Shown: positions 38,401 to 51,911, counted from the first letter of the stretch. The stretch is 64,000 bases of DNA from Litoditis marina (GCA_964036275.1 OZ038434.1:13615259-13679258); one strand, 5' to 3'. Made by a program: numbers and translations. Notes: a model not told the origin generated them from the sequence alone.

Positions 38401-41254
38401 TCCGTTTTATAGTTGATAAAATTGAAGAAAAAAACAGAGAACATAATGCATAAGTAATATTGTGTCCATTTACCTATTTTTCAGCATAACATCCATCATA
38501 GCGTGGTGTCTTTCGTACACCTCATTTCCATTTGAGCTCGACTCCAGCTGAAATATCACGTACATTTTCACGTTATTCTACTAAATCGATTTTCAATTTT
38601 CATATTTTTCTGTCCATTTCCATTTGTTTTCATGATTTTTGAAAGTTTGAACAAACGCACTGAGGAAAACAGTTCTTCAATGGTTCTCGATTAGAAGAAT
38701 CGGGAAACGGTCACTTTTCATAACAAAGTGAAATCCATATGGTTCATCTAATATACTAATGTACCCGGACCCCCCACCCGGAATACAAGCCCACCCAGGT
38801 GGTAGGCCATTAATAAACAACCGGTGCGCGAACCTGGCCTCGCCTATACAAACATATGACCTTTCATGGCACGCTTAGCGACTATTAGGCATGAATGGAG
38901 CGAGATCACATATTACACAGACTGTCGCGCGGACACAGTAGTCTTGGCGGAAGTTCAAACAATCAAATGTTCGCTCAGAACTGTTTCCGCCAATCTGTTG
39001 GAATGATTTAAACGAGCTATCATGCAGGTCGATGAGACGCAGACAGTCTGAGAAAATCTGCCTCTCTGTGTTTTATACACTCTCTTTTCGATGTGTTGAC
39101 TGGCCCAATGACTTTGAAAGTTTGCTTTATGACCACATCTATGTTGTAGTTTGGTCTTTGAGGCACAGTGAAAACTTTGAGAATTTGCCCAAACACACGG
39201 GAATCAAACTACAAATCCAGCATATTGAAACACAATCGCCATACCCACCCGCTTTTATGAAAGTTTTTGAATATAATCACAGAATTATCTGCTGATTTGA
39301 AAAACGTTAGGGAATAAACAATAAACTAGGATTGTTAAACCCAAACTCGATTTTCGCCCAAACTCGATAACTCTGAAACTAAAAAAAATTTGAACTCGAT
39401 TAATTCAACCTTAAAGTAAACTCTCATTGCCCGTTGTTTCAATCGTATTCTGCATTTCCACTACCAGTAAACATCATTATCATGCCATTTTATACCCGCA
39501 GAATTAATTAGAACCGGGTAGGCGCGATGAAATACGGTATTAACAGAGTAATGAAAATTCGCTGCTATTTATCTCTTTCTCACTAGTTCAAAAATTTAGT
39601 ACAGATGAAACGTAAATACTCGTGAGTTTTGAAGAATTATTTTTCCCTGATTACCAAAGTCATGTGATAACAATTGCCATTATAGGAGACCGGAGAGCAA
39701 CATGGTTTCTCGTAAAGCTGTTGTATCCTACTTTTGATTGGACGCGTTGCGTGTCGCGCGGCATTGTCATGTGAATGTCACGTGGACTGATCAGACTAAT
39801 ATACAAGTTATTTGTGCTCTCTGATCTGAATACAGTTGAAAGCAGCCCGAAACAAAATCTCTGCTCAAGTTGTGTTCCGGTCTCCTTTAACTCAACCTCA
39901 AATAGCACAATTTCACTTTTAAAAGTCGTGTTGTGTTCCGCCTATGACTCTACTCGCACAAGTATTTGAGCTTAAAAATTACGATCAGCGGTCAGGCAGT
40001 GTAAAGACAGTTCAACTTTAAAGTGAGCTTTTCATCTACGTGCTTGAGGTGTACATGACCCCATCTATCCAAACTATTGAGCGCAGCGACGAAACTTTTT
40101 CAATCTCAGTCTCGCTCCATTTCAAGTGCCCATTATCATCTGTTTGATGAACTAATTCCCCTGTTTCTCAAAAAAGTGTCACCCGAAACGATGTTCATTT
40201 TTATGGTTGCCCCAGGAGAGTTATGTGGACCCGTCTCCGAGATAGAGGGTATGACATGACCTGAGGTGGTGAATCCAGCACAAGGTTTGGACGTTTAGAG
40301 AATTTAAAGAGTTTTTTAAGTATATGGGTTGCAAAGTTTGGTGGTAGTTTGTTGAGTTTTTGTGTTGGATGGTTGTGTTTTGCAGTTTGATCTGCACACA
40401 ATAGTGCAGGCACTGCAATTATCGCTAAAACAAAGTGATCAAACAACAAATAGAGCAACATGTATCGTTTCATACTGCACTTCTTTGAGCCACCGCTATA
40501 GGTTGAGCTCCAATACGACTGCTGTTGATTGGTCTAGTGACCTGTGTGTGTAGTTTGATCTCCTCATGCTCGTGTTGTAACTCGTACTTTTGGCTATGAT
40601 TGCAAATCAAATTAACAACTATAGCTCAGATATGGTCAGCCCCCTACAAATGCTCCCGTTCGGGGGATAGAAAAAGTGCACTTGCGATTAGGTTTCCATG
40701 GTGTTCTCATGACAGAATTGGAAGCAGGTGAGAGCTTGCATTTCAAATTAGGCAAAACGACAGACGGGATGCAATTATAAAACAAACCAATTGATTATCG
40801 ATTGAGATTCGCCAAATATCTCGAATAATTTTCCGAATGTTTAATAACCCATTAGTTACCGAATAACTTTCAAAAAATGACGGGTGTCATATATATTCAT
40901 TGTGTTTACAACCGAATTCCTGCGCAAAATGGCATGTGTGATATTATGAGGGTGTATTCACGTCCTATGTCTCCATCCGAACTTTTGTTCAAATACACAC
41001 TGTTCTCTGTTCTCACAATCTCGTTCAGTCACGCAAAATAGTGTGTGAGACGAGAGACGCAAGTGGGGAATCTGCCGGAATGTTCCAGCATACTGCATGC
41101 CTACTCTGTTCTCATTTTTGGTTACGGTAGGTAATAACTGTGAACTGACCAGTCCCATCTTGCGTAGATGCTTCTGCATGTGTGGCATGGCAAAGTACTG
41201 CCGGAGGTGAACATCATAGAGCGGGTTGTAGCTCTCTAGCAAACTATCCGCCAT
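29413..41254 (-). CDS. ERICH3-like long acidic Pro/Glu-repeat protein, 15 exons, 1451 aa
   Basis: Exons: 41254-41150, 38547-38474, 38377-38232, 37994-37828, 37607-37462, 36847-36791, 35808-35702, 35231-35126, 34871-34774, 34594-31956, 31564-31366, 31123-30939, 30730-30572, 30161-30064, 29482-29413; total 4356 nt, all phases agreeing. The N terminus (LLESYNPLYDVHLRQYF, then HLRKMGL and a charged helix) resembles the start of vertebrate ERICH3, a cilium-linked glutamate-rich protein; beyond that similarity is compositional. Residues about 100-335 are basic Ser/Thr/Arg-rich. Exon 10 alone encodes 880 residues: an Ala/Gly-rich hydrophobic run (about 338-358), then several imperfect copies of an EPVLAAEASPEP unit and a long Glu/Ser-rich tail. 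The acceptor TTGCAG|TG directly before the ATG suggests trans-splicing. Exon 12 uses the second AG of TTGTAGAAAAG; the first would break the frame. Function is inferred from the N terminus only. Confidence 0.78.
29537..29655. repeat. Dispersed TTGTAGTTTGATC palindromic repeat (intron copy)
   Basis: TTTGTAGTTTGATC at 29537 and again at 29642, with inverted partners (GATCGAAATACAACT) between them. It lies in the last intron of the ERICH3-like gene and belongs to a family also seen at about 22680, 30836, 31801, 39142, 40548, 43894, 44251, 45534, 46102, 48103, 48295, 51772, 57848, 61331 and 63718. Confidence 0.55.
30255..30330. repeat. Truncated copy of the GCAACC inverted repeat
   Basis: GCATTTGAAAGCAACCAATA followed by TACACATGTAACCCGGTTGC and GTGTAAACCGCC matches the right half of 12912-13213. 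It lies in an intron of the ERICH3-like gene. Confidence 0.55.
30836..30912. repeat. 77-bp TTGTAGTTTGATC palindrome
   Basis: It starts GTTTGTAGTTTGATA and ends CAGATCAAACTATAGTT, with a GCTGTGAGGGCAGATC inner right arm as in the other members. Intronic in the ERICH3-like gene. Confidence 0.55.
38548..41149. other. Long first intron of the ERICH3-like gene
   Basis: About 2.6 kb between coding exons 1 and 2. It holds a TTGTAGTTTGGTC palindrome (39142-39215), a relative of the TTAGGGTTGTTAA repeat (39328-39415) and otherwise unassigned AT-rich sequence. No exon of another gene was recognised on either strand. Confidence 0.4.
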
Positions 41255-43682
41255 CACTGCAATAAAACAAAAATAATAGTTTTACTTAAAATTGAAAGTA
41301 TAGTCCTGATACAAAAGGCAATTGAACCTTTATATTCGGAAATATATACTTCCAATTTCAACAAGATCGCTCTACATTAACAACTGTGTTACTTAACTAA
41401 TGACGTTTGAATATATTTATATCACTCCCGTTCTAAGTAACTCGAGCTAGAAATGCAATGAAACATATATAGGTAATTGCCCGAAGTACTTCGTACTATT
41501 CTGCAATGTGCGTTTCTGATTAGTCTGCATGCCCATAAATTCAAAGCTGTACCATTGAAAGTGGCAATCTAAATTTATCGGCAAAATGGAAAAAAATAGC
41601 ACCTGTAATTCTGATGAAAAGATTATCCCTATGACGCCCGTTATGAAGTCACCTGGAATACTGGAAAGAACTTAATAGTATATTTTCGACATGAAAGAGG
41701 ACAGTAGAGAGTATTACAGTAATCATAGTACAGGAAAAATGCAGTCCAGGAGTTTAGGCTTTTTAGGACGAAGAAGTTTGTTACAGATTCGAAATCAAAA
41801 TGCCCTGTTCAAGAACAGAAACAATGACAGAAGGAAGTTAGGTCCATTTGGTTAACAATGGTTATTTCGTTAAAAAAAAACTGCGATTCAACAAAGTTTG
41901 ACACAGCTTCCTTTTTCTATGGAGTTTATATGTGGGCGAGAGGATGCTGCCCAATTCTAACTAATGTGAGAGAAATGTGAGAGTTGCACTTTTTGCTCAA
42001 GTAAGCAAACATCTATGTATACTGGGCAGCTGTTGCCACATTTGCATAGGGAAATGTCATCCAGCGGTTACTTATCGGAATCGGTTTTTTAACCAAACTT
42101 TTCGAAAACGAAAACTAACAATGATACGTTTTCTAATAAAATAAAAATTTGTTTTGCTCAAACATTTACATTCTTTCGATATGTCTTAGAAACAAAAGAA
42201 GATCGAACTAGAGAAACACAGAGAAACAGAAAGAAAAGAAAACTGAGAGAAAGAAAGAGAGAGAGAGAGAGAGAAAGTCAAACGAACACGAAAGAGAGAT
42301 GGAAAGTATTAAAAGAGAGGTTGAGGATACCGTAGGGAACTAAAGTAAAAGAGATACGAGACGGAAATAATTTCGAGAAAAGTAAAGTGGCGGAGGATCA
42401 GAAGTGCCTCGCCAGTTGAGTACCAAACTAGTTACAAGGCCGTCGCACAAAAACTGCATCCACAATCAATATTAATAGCAGAAATAATTGCTCTCCTTTT
42501 GTTTGTCATACTTTCATTGCCAATGTGTGTAGTTCCTCAGAAAACGGGCAAAAACTATCTCTGCGGAATTATCTGATAAGCGATGTCACATTCTTCAAGC
42601 ATGAATAAGTATATGAGGGAACAATCAACCAAAAGTTTTTTTCATAATTTGAACACACTGTTGGTATGTTATATTGTGAAGATTTTCATTAGTTTATACT
42701 ACACTATACCAGCATACCCTGGTGAAAATCGAGTTATTTCTAAACTATTTTGAGGAACCAGAGAGGACAGAGAAGCAGCATAAGTAGAAATGTCACTTAC
42801 TCGAAGTCTACTCTATGTTTTTTTTCGCGAGGTCTCACCATGTTTACTACCGCCCTGGCGATATGAAACTTGCAGAGAAGTTCGATTTGGTGGAAGCTTG
42901 AAAGCCAAGTTGACTTTCACATTAAAAGAGAAATCACAGAGATTAATGTGCTTCTCTTTTTCTGCCTATAATTTCTAGCACCTAAGGGTGTCTCCTTGAC
43001 ACAGCTATACTGAAATGAGTTTGATTCGATCAAAATAGACAGTTTCTATAGCGACCGACGGGGGCGGAGTCCTCTTGGAATGCACTTATCGATTGGGGGG
43101 AAGATCAAAGACATCCCCCTTTTCTGCTCTCTCTCCGAGGTTTGCGTATAAAAAGCGAACGCCTCTCAAGCTAATATACAAGGCCGCCGGAATGCCATGC
43201 AGCTTGGATTTCTCACGGATAAAAAGTATCCCAAAAGGCAAAGATACGATCTTACAAAGTATGATAATTGTAAAAGCTAACATTTCTCACGACTAAAAGG
43301 ATATTAAAAAGGCAAAGGGAACCATCTTGTAAAGTATGATACTATGGAAAGTGCATAATCATTCTTTTTTCCGGAAAATGTATGTTTTCTCAGTTTCCCA
43401 AATCTCTCTAGAAACTGTTTTAGTACGTTTGAATCCCGATCTGTTCGACTAACCAAATTTGAAGAATGAACTGCACACTCGTTTCAGATGAGCGGTAATA
43501 ATACATTCGAAAAATTTACAGTTTGAAATATTAATTGTTATTTTATGCTAGTAAACTACGACGTAGTATAACGGAATGCGAAAATAGCCCTATCTCAGTA
43601 GGGTGAATAGAGATAATTACATTGAGCACCGCCCGAAGACACTAATGCACTGCTAAGTTACTTTGGGTCGCTTTGTTGTGAA

Positions 43683-43762
43683 CCTCTCTCCATCTCTCAT
43701 TTCTCTCTCTCTCATTTCTCTCTCTCTCTCTCTCTTTCTCTCTCTCCTCTCTCTCTCTCCCC
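43683..43762 (+). repeat. CT microsatellite
   Basis: About 80 bp of mostly (CT)n with TTT and CCC interruptions. It makes long Ser/Leu-rich pseudo-frames, which are not genes. Confidence 0.85.
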
Positions 43763-44250
43763 TCCCAATTTCCCTTTCTCTTGTTTATTCATCCAACCCG
43801 CACTTTTTTCTCATTCTGATCTCTGTTCAAAACTTCGATGACGTGGTGAGTTGTAAAAAAGTACATGTCAAAACACAGTTACCTCAATTTCAAATTGTAG
43901 TCTGATTCTCAATTGATCGTGATCGAAATTTTCTGCTGTATATGCAGATCAAACTACAAAGAGGTTGTTACTCTATGTCTTACTCCGAAATGATTTCCGT
44001 TTATAGACCATTTATGTGGCAGTCTAATTGCGGCGGACGAAGAAATTAGGGCGCTCGCCGGAATTTCATGAGCCGTGAAATTGAGTCCCGATGAGCTAGA
44101 TTAGTGATGACGAGCAGGCGGTTTCTCGGCCAAGGAGAGGTTATAAGAATATTTAGAAAAAAAACTGAATAAAAAACATATTTTTGATAGTAAGGAAGTT
44201 TTCTATATATGGCACAGAGAGAAAAACCGACGAAATGGTGAATTTCATGT

Positions 44251-44319
44251 GTTTGTTGTAGTTTGATCCCACTAAACGTCAATCGGAAATAAAAACCTGC
44301 GCGTAGTTCAAACTACAAC
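44251..44319. repeat. 69-bp TTGTAGTTTGATC palindrome, clear example
   Basis: GTTTGTTGTAGTTTGATCCC at the left, GTAGTTCAAACTACAACGG at the right, about 30 bp between. The ends are inverted copies of each other. Confidence 0.6.
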
Positions 44320-44699
44320 GGCTATGGTCATTTCTAAACGGTAGATATACTGTGTTAAATTCCAAATTCAAATTTCGATGGGGGAGCTTGGAGGGAAAGC
44401 TAAGCCAATTGAACTATGGAAAGATAGTTCAGTTATACATAAACAAAAATGAAATACGGAGAACAAAATCATGGACTGCACCCAGCTGTTTGGAATGCTG
44501 CAGAACGGAGGGTATTGATGTCTAATAAGGGTTCGCACAATGGAGAGACACTAATTTCCGGGACCAAGCAGGGGGAATAGGGCGTTGCGGGGGAACGCAA
44601 GCAATGAAAGGACACTCGTTATCATTTTAGAAAAAGTAGAAGTGCTATTTGAATTGAGACCAGAATGGATCACGAGAATGGGGTGAGACATGAGAGGAA

Positions 44700-45350
44700 G
44701 ACATGAAGAGAGAAGGAGAGAAAGAGAGACAGAGAGAAAAGAGAGAAAGAGAAAACTATTCAACGCACAAGACGGAAAGTTCAGTTAGGAGAAGTAGTGA
44801 TAGAGTAAGAGAGGAAGAGAAAGAGAGAGAATAAGAGAGAGAAAGAAAGTGAGAAGAAAGATCTCTGCATAAAATGATTTCTGGACTCGCCAGAGTGTTG
44901 GTCAACACGGCAAAAGTGGTAATGAATATATGGCGAAAGAGAGTGGAGTGTCAGTGTAAATATGTACTCTGGTCGCCCTGTTGACAAAACTGGCAGAGTA
45001 ACACGAACGGCGGCTCGGTTATAGGTGGATAGGGCGAGATCGGGTAACCAATGTACTTTCGAGAGGGACGACATAGTCGCTGGCCGGGTAAAAAGTGACA
45101 CAGCTGAAAACTGCGACATTACATGACTGAGAGAGACTACGGAAGGGAGAGAAAGGAGGAGAGACAGGAGAAGAGAGATGAAGATAAAGAGAGAGGGAGA
45201 CACAATGACTACAAAGATGAGAGCAAGAGAAAGAAAGCGACAAAGATGAATAAAGATGAAGAGAAAGAGAGAGAGAGAAAAAAAAGAGAGAGAAAGAGAG
45301 AGAAAGAGAGAGAAAGAGAGAGAGAAAGAATGAGAGGAAGAGAGAGAGAT
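44700..45350 (+). repeat. GA-rich microsatellite blocks
   Basis: Interrupted GA and GAAA repeats at about 44700-44860 and 45120-45350, with about 260 bp of ordinary sequence between. The opposite strand reads as a Ser/Leu/Phe-only frame, a by-product of the repeat. Confidence 0.8.
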
Positions 45351-47699
45351 AAAGGGTCGAGCGGACGTCGGGGTCAATTAGAGGTGCGAGGAACGGACGA
45401 GCTCATTGATTCCGAACGCATACCTCCCGCTCCGCCAAGATTAGGGTAATTATGCCTAATTGGCCTAAATTATATAAAATATTTACCCTGGTGGTTTGAC
45501 CTCACGTAAATATGAAAAATAGGGAGATCATGACCAAGTTATAGTTTGGTCTTTCCAAATAGCAGTCTGTTCAAACTACATAAATGCATAAAACGTAGCG
45601 GGATCAAAGTACAAACAGAGCAGAACAGAACAGTATGTAATTTTTGCGTCAACTTTGAGTTTTCTTGTTTTTTTAGAGTGAAATGCATATAGTTTTTGGG
45701 AAAACGTCTTGAAGCCCTTCGAAAAGTAGTATGAATTATGAGTTTTGGAGGACAAGGAGCAAACATCAATATTCAGCTGCGACTGTCGTTTGAATTAGGG
45801 TAGGCCGAGCCGACATTGATGGAAAGCCATTGCTATCCCCATAGAATTAGAAAGGCCAGTCTAATTTTAGCCTGCCACCCGTTCCCTCATCCCTAAATGT
45901 TTTTGTATAAACTATATCGATACAAGAGCTATCAATCACTTTTTGACAACTGAATGTTTTACTGAATTTAGAAGTGATACTTTTCAGTTCGACGAAATCC
46001 AAACTTGGAAGACATACCATCATGAGCCAATACACCATTCAAACTATTTGCGGGGTTCATGATCTTTATTACATCAAAAAAATGAAAAGATAGAGTCATG
46101 ATTGTTATTTGATCTCGATACACGCCATAAGTTACGAATTACGAAAACTAACGAGATCAAACTACAAACACAGCGAGATGTGACATGACACACCGTATTG
46201 CCATGATTTGGAAAGAGGTCCCCTATACATGATTTTTGCAATTCCTGGTCAAACACAGAATTTTGTTCACTAAATTGACTTGGTAGGATCAAATGATGTA
46301 GCTCATGGAGTTGTCTATGGGTTTCTGAAAAAAAATATCGTGAGAAGTTCCCATGAGTTCCGAGCTACATTTCAACTCCATAGCAGGAAAGTTTATTTCC
46401 AGATACAAGTGAAGCATGATGTGGCGCAGAGAAATAGCGTATGTTTGAAGAGGCGCAAGTTGGAATCCGAAAACGGGGATATTTCTAAATACGGCCTCAG
46501 AGGAAGGTTTTATTCCCCCGAGATACGAGTGATGAGCATATGGATGCCGTATTAGTTTCCCGCAAACATTGTTATTATCATGATTGTTCCGGCCAGCTGT
46601 CGAATGAAAATCGGATAATGTGAGGGGATGATCGCGGATTTGTCACCATCCTAAGACGACGCTATGCTAATGAAATATTCCCACCAAAACAAGAAGGAGC
46701 TTCAACATGTGGGGATATTTTAGTAATGGACACTTTGTAACAAGGAATGAAGGGCGGTTATGTAGTTTCATTCAAAAATTATTATAATAGTCATAGAACA
46801 AGAGTGGATAATTAGTGCGTTCGGTCTTTACCCTAAAAGCAAAGGTGAAACGATGAAACCAAGGAGAAACACGTCTATTTCTTGTGCATGTTTTTATTTT
46901 GTAGTGTTCGCGGCTTACACGACTTTGTCCTCAATTCTACACAATATATAGAATAATTTATATAATGTAGAAACGAAAAGTGGATTTATGAAAGCTATAA
47001 TGACTTATAATAAGAGAAACTGTGGCGATGAAATTGTTCAGTAGATCAGTTCTTATTCGATTAGATGACCAAAAGCGGCGGAGTTCTAAATGGAGGTCAA
47101 GGGGTAGAAAGAAGTCAAGAACCCAATTTACTTCGAGAGGTTCAGAACGAAATCAGAAATAAAAAAAGTACCTGATTTCAAGAAAGAGTGAGAACCCTAC
47201 ACATACTACTATTTCAATAGTTGTAGCATTCAATTATCAGCAAACTTGCAATCAGAAAATAGTTGATGCTGCAAAATTTGCTGATACTAATTATGTTCAG
47301 CCAAACCATCAGGTGTAAATTATCGAATATCCAATGAGGAAAGAAATCCATCACTATAAATTAGACATTTCCGAACAAGCTGGGGTTAAAAACAGTGGAA
47401 CGTTCCATTTCTTTCTCAGTTAGAACCACACATTTTGGAGGCTATAAAAAGAGTAAGTGTATCAATCAACAATAGATTCTACATTGCACTACGCTACACT
47501 GAGCCGCGTGCATGTTTGAGGACCGGCCGGTCGGTTAATACTAAATTGACATAATGGACAGCTGTATATCCATCTCTCCATGGTGGGGGCATGGTTTGTC
47601 ATTTGTGCGCCGGGCAAATAGAGGGTTGGGTTACGAATGAAAGGCGGTGTGGCGCCCGCACTGCCCTCTAACCACCGGTCAATTCCCACCAATTACCAC

Positions 47700-48460
47700 T
47701 GTGGATGGGCATTCGTGTCATAATTACAACTAGGCTGGCACCAATGAGGGTGGGGGGGGGGGTCAACTTTAGGGACTGATGGAAGTTGAGTTGTATTTTG
47801 GCCTTTAAACACCTCGTATTTACCAAATTAGGTCCACAAGTTAGGGGGTTTCCACAAACTTCCACAATCGAATACGCATTCCCGTCATAATTAAAACTAG
47901 GCTGGCATCAACGGGTAGGGGTGTCAATTATGGGAAGTGGTGCGAGTTAAGTTGTAGTTGGATCTTCAAAAATTTACCGAATTAGCCCCAAAATACGGGT
48001 GATTCCCACCATATTACCGCCGTAGATGGGCAGTTGTGTCATAATTTCAACTAGGCTGTCAACTGAGTAGTCCCGTACCGGTAGGGGGTGGATTGGATGT
48101 GTTTGTAGTTTGATCTCGTTTTCTTTTCTAGTCTAGGCTCGATGATTCTATCGTGCATGCAGTTTAACCTTCAGCTCGAGTTCCCATCAATTTTTGAATT
48201 ACGCCTTCATTTACAACGACAATTACGCTGGCATCAATGGAGACATGGGTGTCAACCAGGAAGTACCGATCCGGTATAGAAGTCGCTCCTCTGTGTTTGT
48301 AGTTTGATCTTCGTCATGTTCGGTGCAGTTCGATTATTTTGCTGTGTAGGCACAACCAAATAAAACTCAAGTTAAAACCAATTATCACAGATAAAAGGTA
48401 TTCGTGTCCTAGTTACAACTAGGCTGGCACCAATGGAGGTAGACGTGTCAACGAGGGTTT
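47700..48460. repeat. Degenerate tandem array, about 150-190-bp unit
   Basis: The segment GTCATAATTACAACTAGG followed by CTGGCACCAATG recurs, with decay, near 47715, 47882, 48036, 48220 and 48408. Some units also share a GATGGGCA lead and a TTCCCACCA...ATTACC segment. Two TTGTAGTTTGATC palindromes lie inside the array. Confidence 0.55.
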
Positions 48461-48696
48461 CCCGAATTGGGATGTGGCAGTTGGGAACTTGTTCACCACG
48501 AAAATTCGATGTCACCCCGTATCAGGAAAATAAGAAAACAGACAAATGTTCATTAAATAGTTTATAAACTTCTAAAAATAATAAAATGAGTATCTTTACG
48601 CTCTAGGAAGTTCTTTCAAAAAGATTAGAAACATCTGAAAAAGTTGATAATTGAACAATTCGAACTGAGGAAAACACTATTTCTCCAATAATATAA

Positions 48697-50627
48697 TCAC
48701 AGGGCTCCGCAGGCGTCCTTCACCGGTGGTTTGTAGTTGGAAATATGGGTTCCCACGGTACAGTTCTCACTGAACACCGAAATTCCACGAATGGGCCACT
48801 CCAGGTTGATGTCAAAATTGTCTTGCGCTTCTGACACCCCATCTGAAATGTATTTTGCAGAGCACACTAAATGGTAGAGTTAGAGTTTCCATTACTGCTG
48901 GAAAAACTATGAGTGCGCGAAATTTATGCATTAACAAGTAATCAAATCTTCGTTGCAATTTGATCTAGACAAGCCGTAATTCACTAATTTGACCGAATAA
49001 TACTACAAACATAGTACTGCAGGACAACCTATACAACCTAGCTTCAGCTTCAGACCATCAATTACACTTTTACTTGCTTAAACTCATTTTTCGAATATTT
49101 AAGGACTGTTTATTTTTGTGTTTTGACAGTTCACGTTTATGCAAAGTTTGACTCACTTTTTTTCGATCTTCAATGAGAGAAGTCACGTGGTCAATTGCTA
49201 ATTAACTATTCTGTTCTCACCTATATTTCCCAAACAGATGGTTCTACCGGTACAGTCGGCGTTCTCATTGAGACAGGCGCACCATTCGGGATTTGGGGAA
49301 TATACCCTGACCGAGGAAAAGTCCGGGTTGGCACAATCCAAGGCATAACACACGTCATCTCCGTCCCAACTGAACGACTGGCTGGGACCTGTCTGGCCTG
49401 AAATATGCTGTTTTAACTTTTTCAGTTCAGACAAAACCATGTATTCTCCAACGTAGGGCAACCTGGGTCACGTGAAGACACGTGATCGCTAGGCAGGTGA
49501 CACATTTAATTTGCATGCAAATTTAGAGAAGATAAGTTACTAAACAAAATGGATCGTGATCGTGAAACAACTATTCAGAACAGAGTTCGATGTTTTGAGC
49601 TCCGACTTACTCTCGTTTTTGTATAGAGTAACTGCTACATCCGTGGAGCAGTTGTACTGGAAAGAGCACATATCGTCAATGGCGGCTTCGTTTCGTTCGG
49701 TGTTGCAGAGAGGACGGAACTCCAACCGAAAACTCTCCTGGGTGGAAGGGATACCGGCACTGCAAGTACATTCATCTCAACATATCAATGGGGCTATTCA
49801 CCTCATATTCTCATATTTCATATTTATTTATTCACGTCGCTTCGTTACGAGGCGGTGTTCATCATACATGTCACAGATCTTTGTAGCAGCAGTTTCTTGT
49901 AAGGTCTTGGTCCCTTTCCTTCATAGAAGTCTTCATGGTGGACTATCGAATGCTCTGTTGGCATTGATCCTATTCAACTTTTATTCTCGCAGGACGTTGG
50001 AGTACGAACATAGTTAGAAACTAAGCGGGGAGGCGCAGAGCAGCGGAGAGCTTTGGCGAGTCTTCTGAATGTGGCCACATAATTTGACCTATCTGTCTAT
50101 TATTGGTAGAGGCAAGCGCATTCTACTACATTATACCCTCACCCTGGTGGAAAAACAGATGAAACAGATGTATTCTTTCAAATCTAAAAACATGTTTAGA
50201 AATTGATCAAAACGAACTCCGCACACCCACGTGTTCAAAGTGAGAAGTACGTTGTACCTCAGGTGAAAAGTCAAAGGACTAACAGACCCTAAAAGGGGGG
50301 GGGGGGGTTTCGGGTGATCGACTTGGTGGGGGCCTAAAAGTCCCTTGACTTTGTACCTATGACGTCACTACTAATACAACCACGGAAAACTCACATGATA
50401 ATGATGCTGTCGTTGTTGCGTATTTCTAGGTCCCCTATTGGTTTCGACAAAGGTTCTTCCAACTCCTCAATCACGTTTAGGAACTCCGTGAGACCCCGAG
50501 TCACGAACAGGCAGACACTGTCGTTGGATGAGAAGAGATTGCTGATTTCAACGGATTCGAGTTGAATTGTTCCCTTCGAAAGACCGAACAGCCACAGTTG
50601 GAGACAGATGACAAAGAACGATCTCAT
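48697..50627 (-). CDS. Secreted cysteine-containing protein, 4 exons, 234 aa
   Basis: Exons 50627-50395, 49759-49611, 49397-49221, 48842-48697 (705 nt, phases agree). Exon 1 opens with a signal peptide (MRSFFVICLQLWLFGLSKG). The rest has about twelve cysteines, in small clusters such as CSFQYNC and CACLNENADC...TIC, fitting disulfide bonding outside the cell; there is no transmembrane segment. I do not recognise the family. The acceptor TTTTCAG|A lies 1 nt before the ATG, so the message is probably trans-spliced. Intron 1 carries a run of about 12 G (near 50295). It is neighbour to the GST on the same strand, and to further secreted proteins beyond. Confidence 0.8.
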
Positions 50628-50659
50628 TCTGAAAACAATTCTTCTCATTCGTTTTTTCA

Positions 50660-51911
50660 TAATAATCCTTTTCATTCGATTTTTTGACAATATACTTTAT
50701 GCTGCTATTGATGCTTCAATATGATGCTGAATACCGGTTCTCCCGATATTATCACATGTCAAAGACTTAGAAGAAGCTTAGAAACAGTGCAACAGACTAC
50801 TGGGCCGTTATTTTTCTAATATTTTCCTAAACGAAACTTTTAAACAAAAACGCATTCTGTGATTTCGACAAACAAAAAAACCTTCAACGTTTCTTTTACA
50901 CATGGAGTTAGAAAACAGCGCAATATCGGGAATATGGTAACAAAGTAATAAATCATATGAGAAATGCTTTCCCATCGTCTTATACTGTTCAGCCTAGACA
51001 ATATTCATAAGATTACGGACAATAAACATAAACAATATTCATAAGTTTCATCGACCAAACAGATTATCTCTGTTTATCAAGTTTCAATTCTCGAACATTG
51101 GAATAATGAACAGATTCTGCAGTTTGCACAAAAATGGTTCTTTAGTTAGTCCTGAACTTAGATTTGTCTGAATGAATGGAAAATATGTATTCTGCTCGAA
51201 AAATCCTACATTTATAGTGGGTATTACATCTGGTAAGAAAAGTTTCCATGAGATTTTTAGCGTGTAGAGTGAAAGCCGATGCACCAGTACGCAGAATGGT
51301 TCGGCCCAAAATCTTTAAATGTAGGCGGCGTAGCAATCCATCAAATGTCACGAGAAGTTTATATGAGTTTCTGATGAGATACCTCATGAGCTACTCGTGA
51401 ACTCTCAATGTTGTAGCATAGCAATCAATAGAATCTCATGAGAAGCTCATGCGAATAGCTCATGAGGTAAGCTCATGAGATTTTTGAGGGATTGCTACGC
51501 CGCCAGATGTAGCGGGTTCCAATCAGCCTTAGATTACAAATGTATAATTGGTTGTATTGCAGACAAACCAGAGGTGGGTTTGATTTTTAGCTGTAGCGTT
51601 CAAGAAGGTTCGGGTTGATGTCAAGCAATATAAGAGGTGGCAATTTCTGAGTTGTAGTATGACCTGTTTACCTATCAGATACTTTGAAAACGAAATAGCT
51701 AGAACTAGAAAAACTGGTTAGATCGGTGGTAGCATGTTGGCCCTACATTTCATCAGAGAACCTTTATGTGATCAAACTACAAACACCAATTATTGAAACA
51801 AACATACCATGTCTAATTTCTATAGTTATCGATCGATCTCGATCTTTTGCATTTGTTTCATTGAGCATTTGTATCGAATAATTTATCATCAAACAACAGA
51901 AAGACAATAAT
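50660..51911. other. Intergenic between the secreted-protein gene and GST
   Basis: No gene seen. It contains the 181-bp TIR element at 51324-51504 and half of a TTGTAGTTTGATC palindrome at 51772. Confidence 0.45.
51324..51504. mobile_element. 181-bp element with GGCGGCGTAGCAATCC ends
   Basis: Perfect 16-bp ends GGCGGCGTAGCAATCC and GGATTGCTACGCCGCC. The interior is itself palindromic, made of CTCATGAG, AGCTCATGAG and CATGAGAAG motifs. A sister copy of similar size lies at 62349-62531, and a 1.3-kb element with related ends lies at 58622-59912. Confidence 0.7.

Larger units (their letters stand above)
41255..48640. other. 7.4-kb region without a recognised gene
   Basis: Both strands were scanned for exons with good splice sites and none convincing was found. 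It contains GA/CT microsatellites (about 42240-42275, 43683-43760, 44700-44860, 45120-45350), several TTGTAGTTTGATC palindromes and the degenerate tandem array at 47700-48460. Upstream regulatory sequence of the ERICH3-like gene is expected near its right-hand side (41260 onward). Confidence 0.45.

Noticed and set aside
43663..43905. 80-codon plus-strand Ser/Leu frame
   Set aside because: By-product of the CT microsatellite at 43683-43762.
44781..45377. 198-codon minus-strand frame rich in Ser, Leu and Phe
   Set aside because: Produced by translating GA/CT microsatellites; no splice sites, domains or normal composition.
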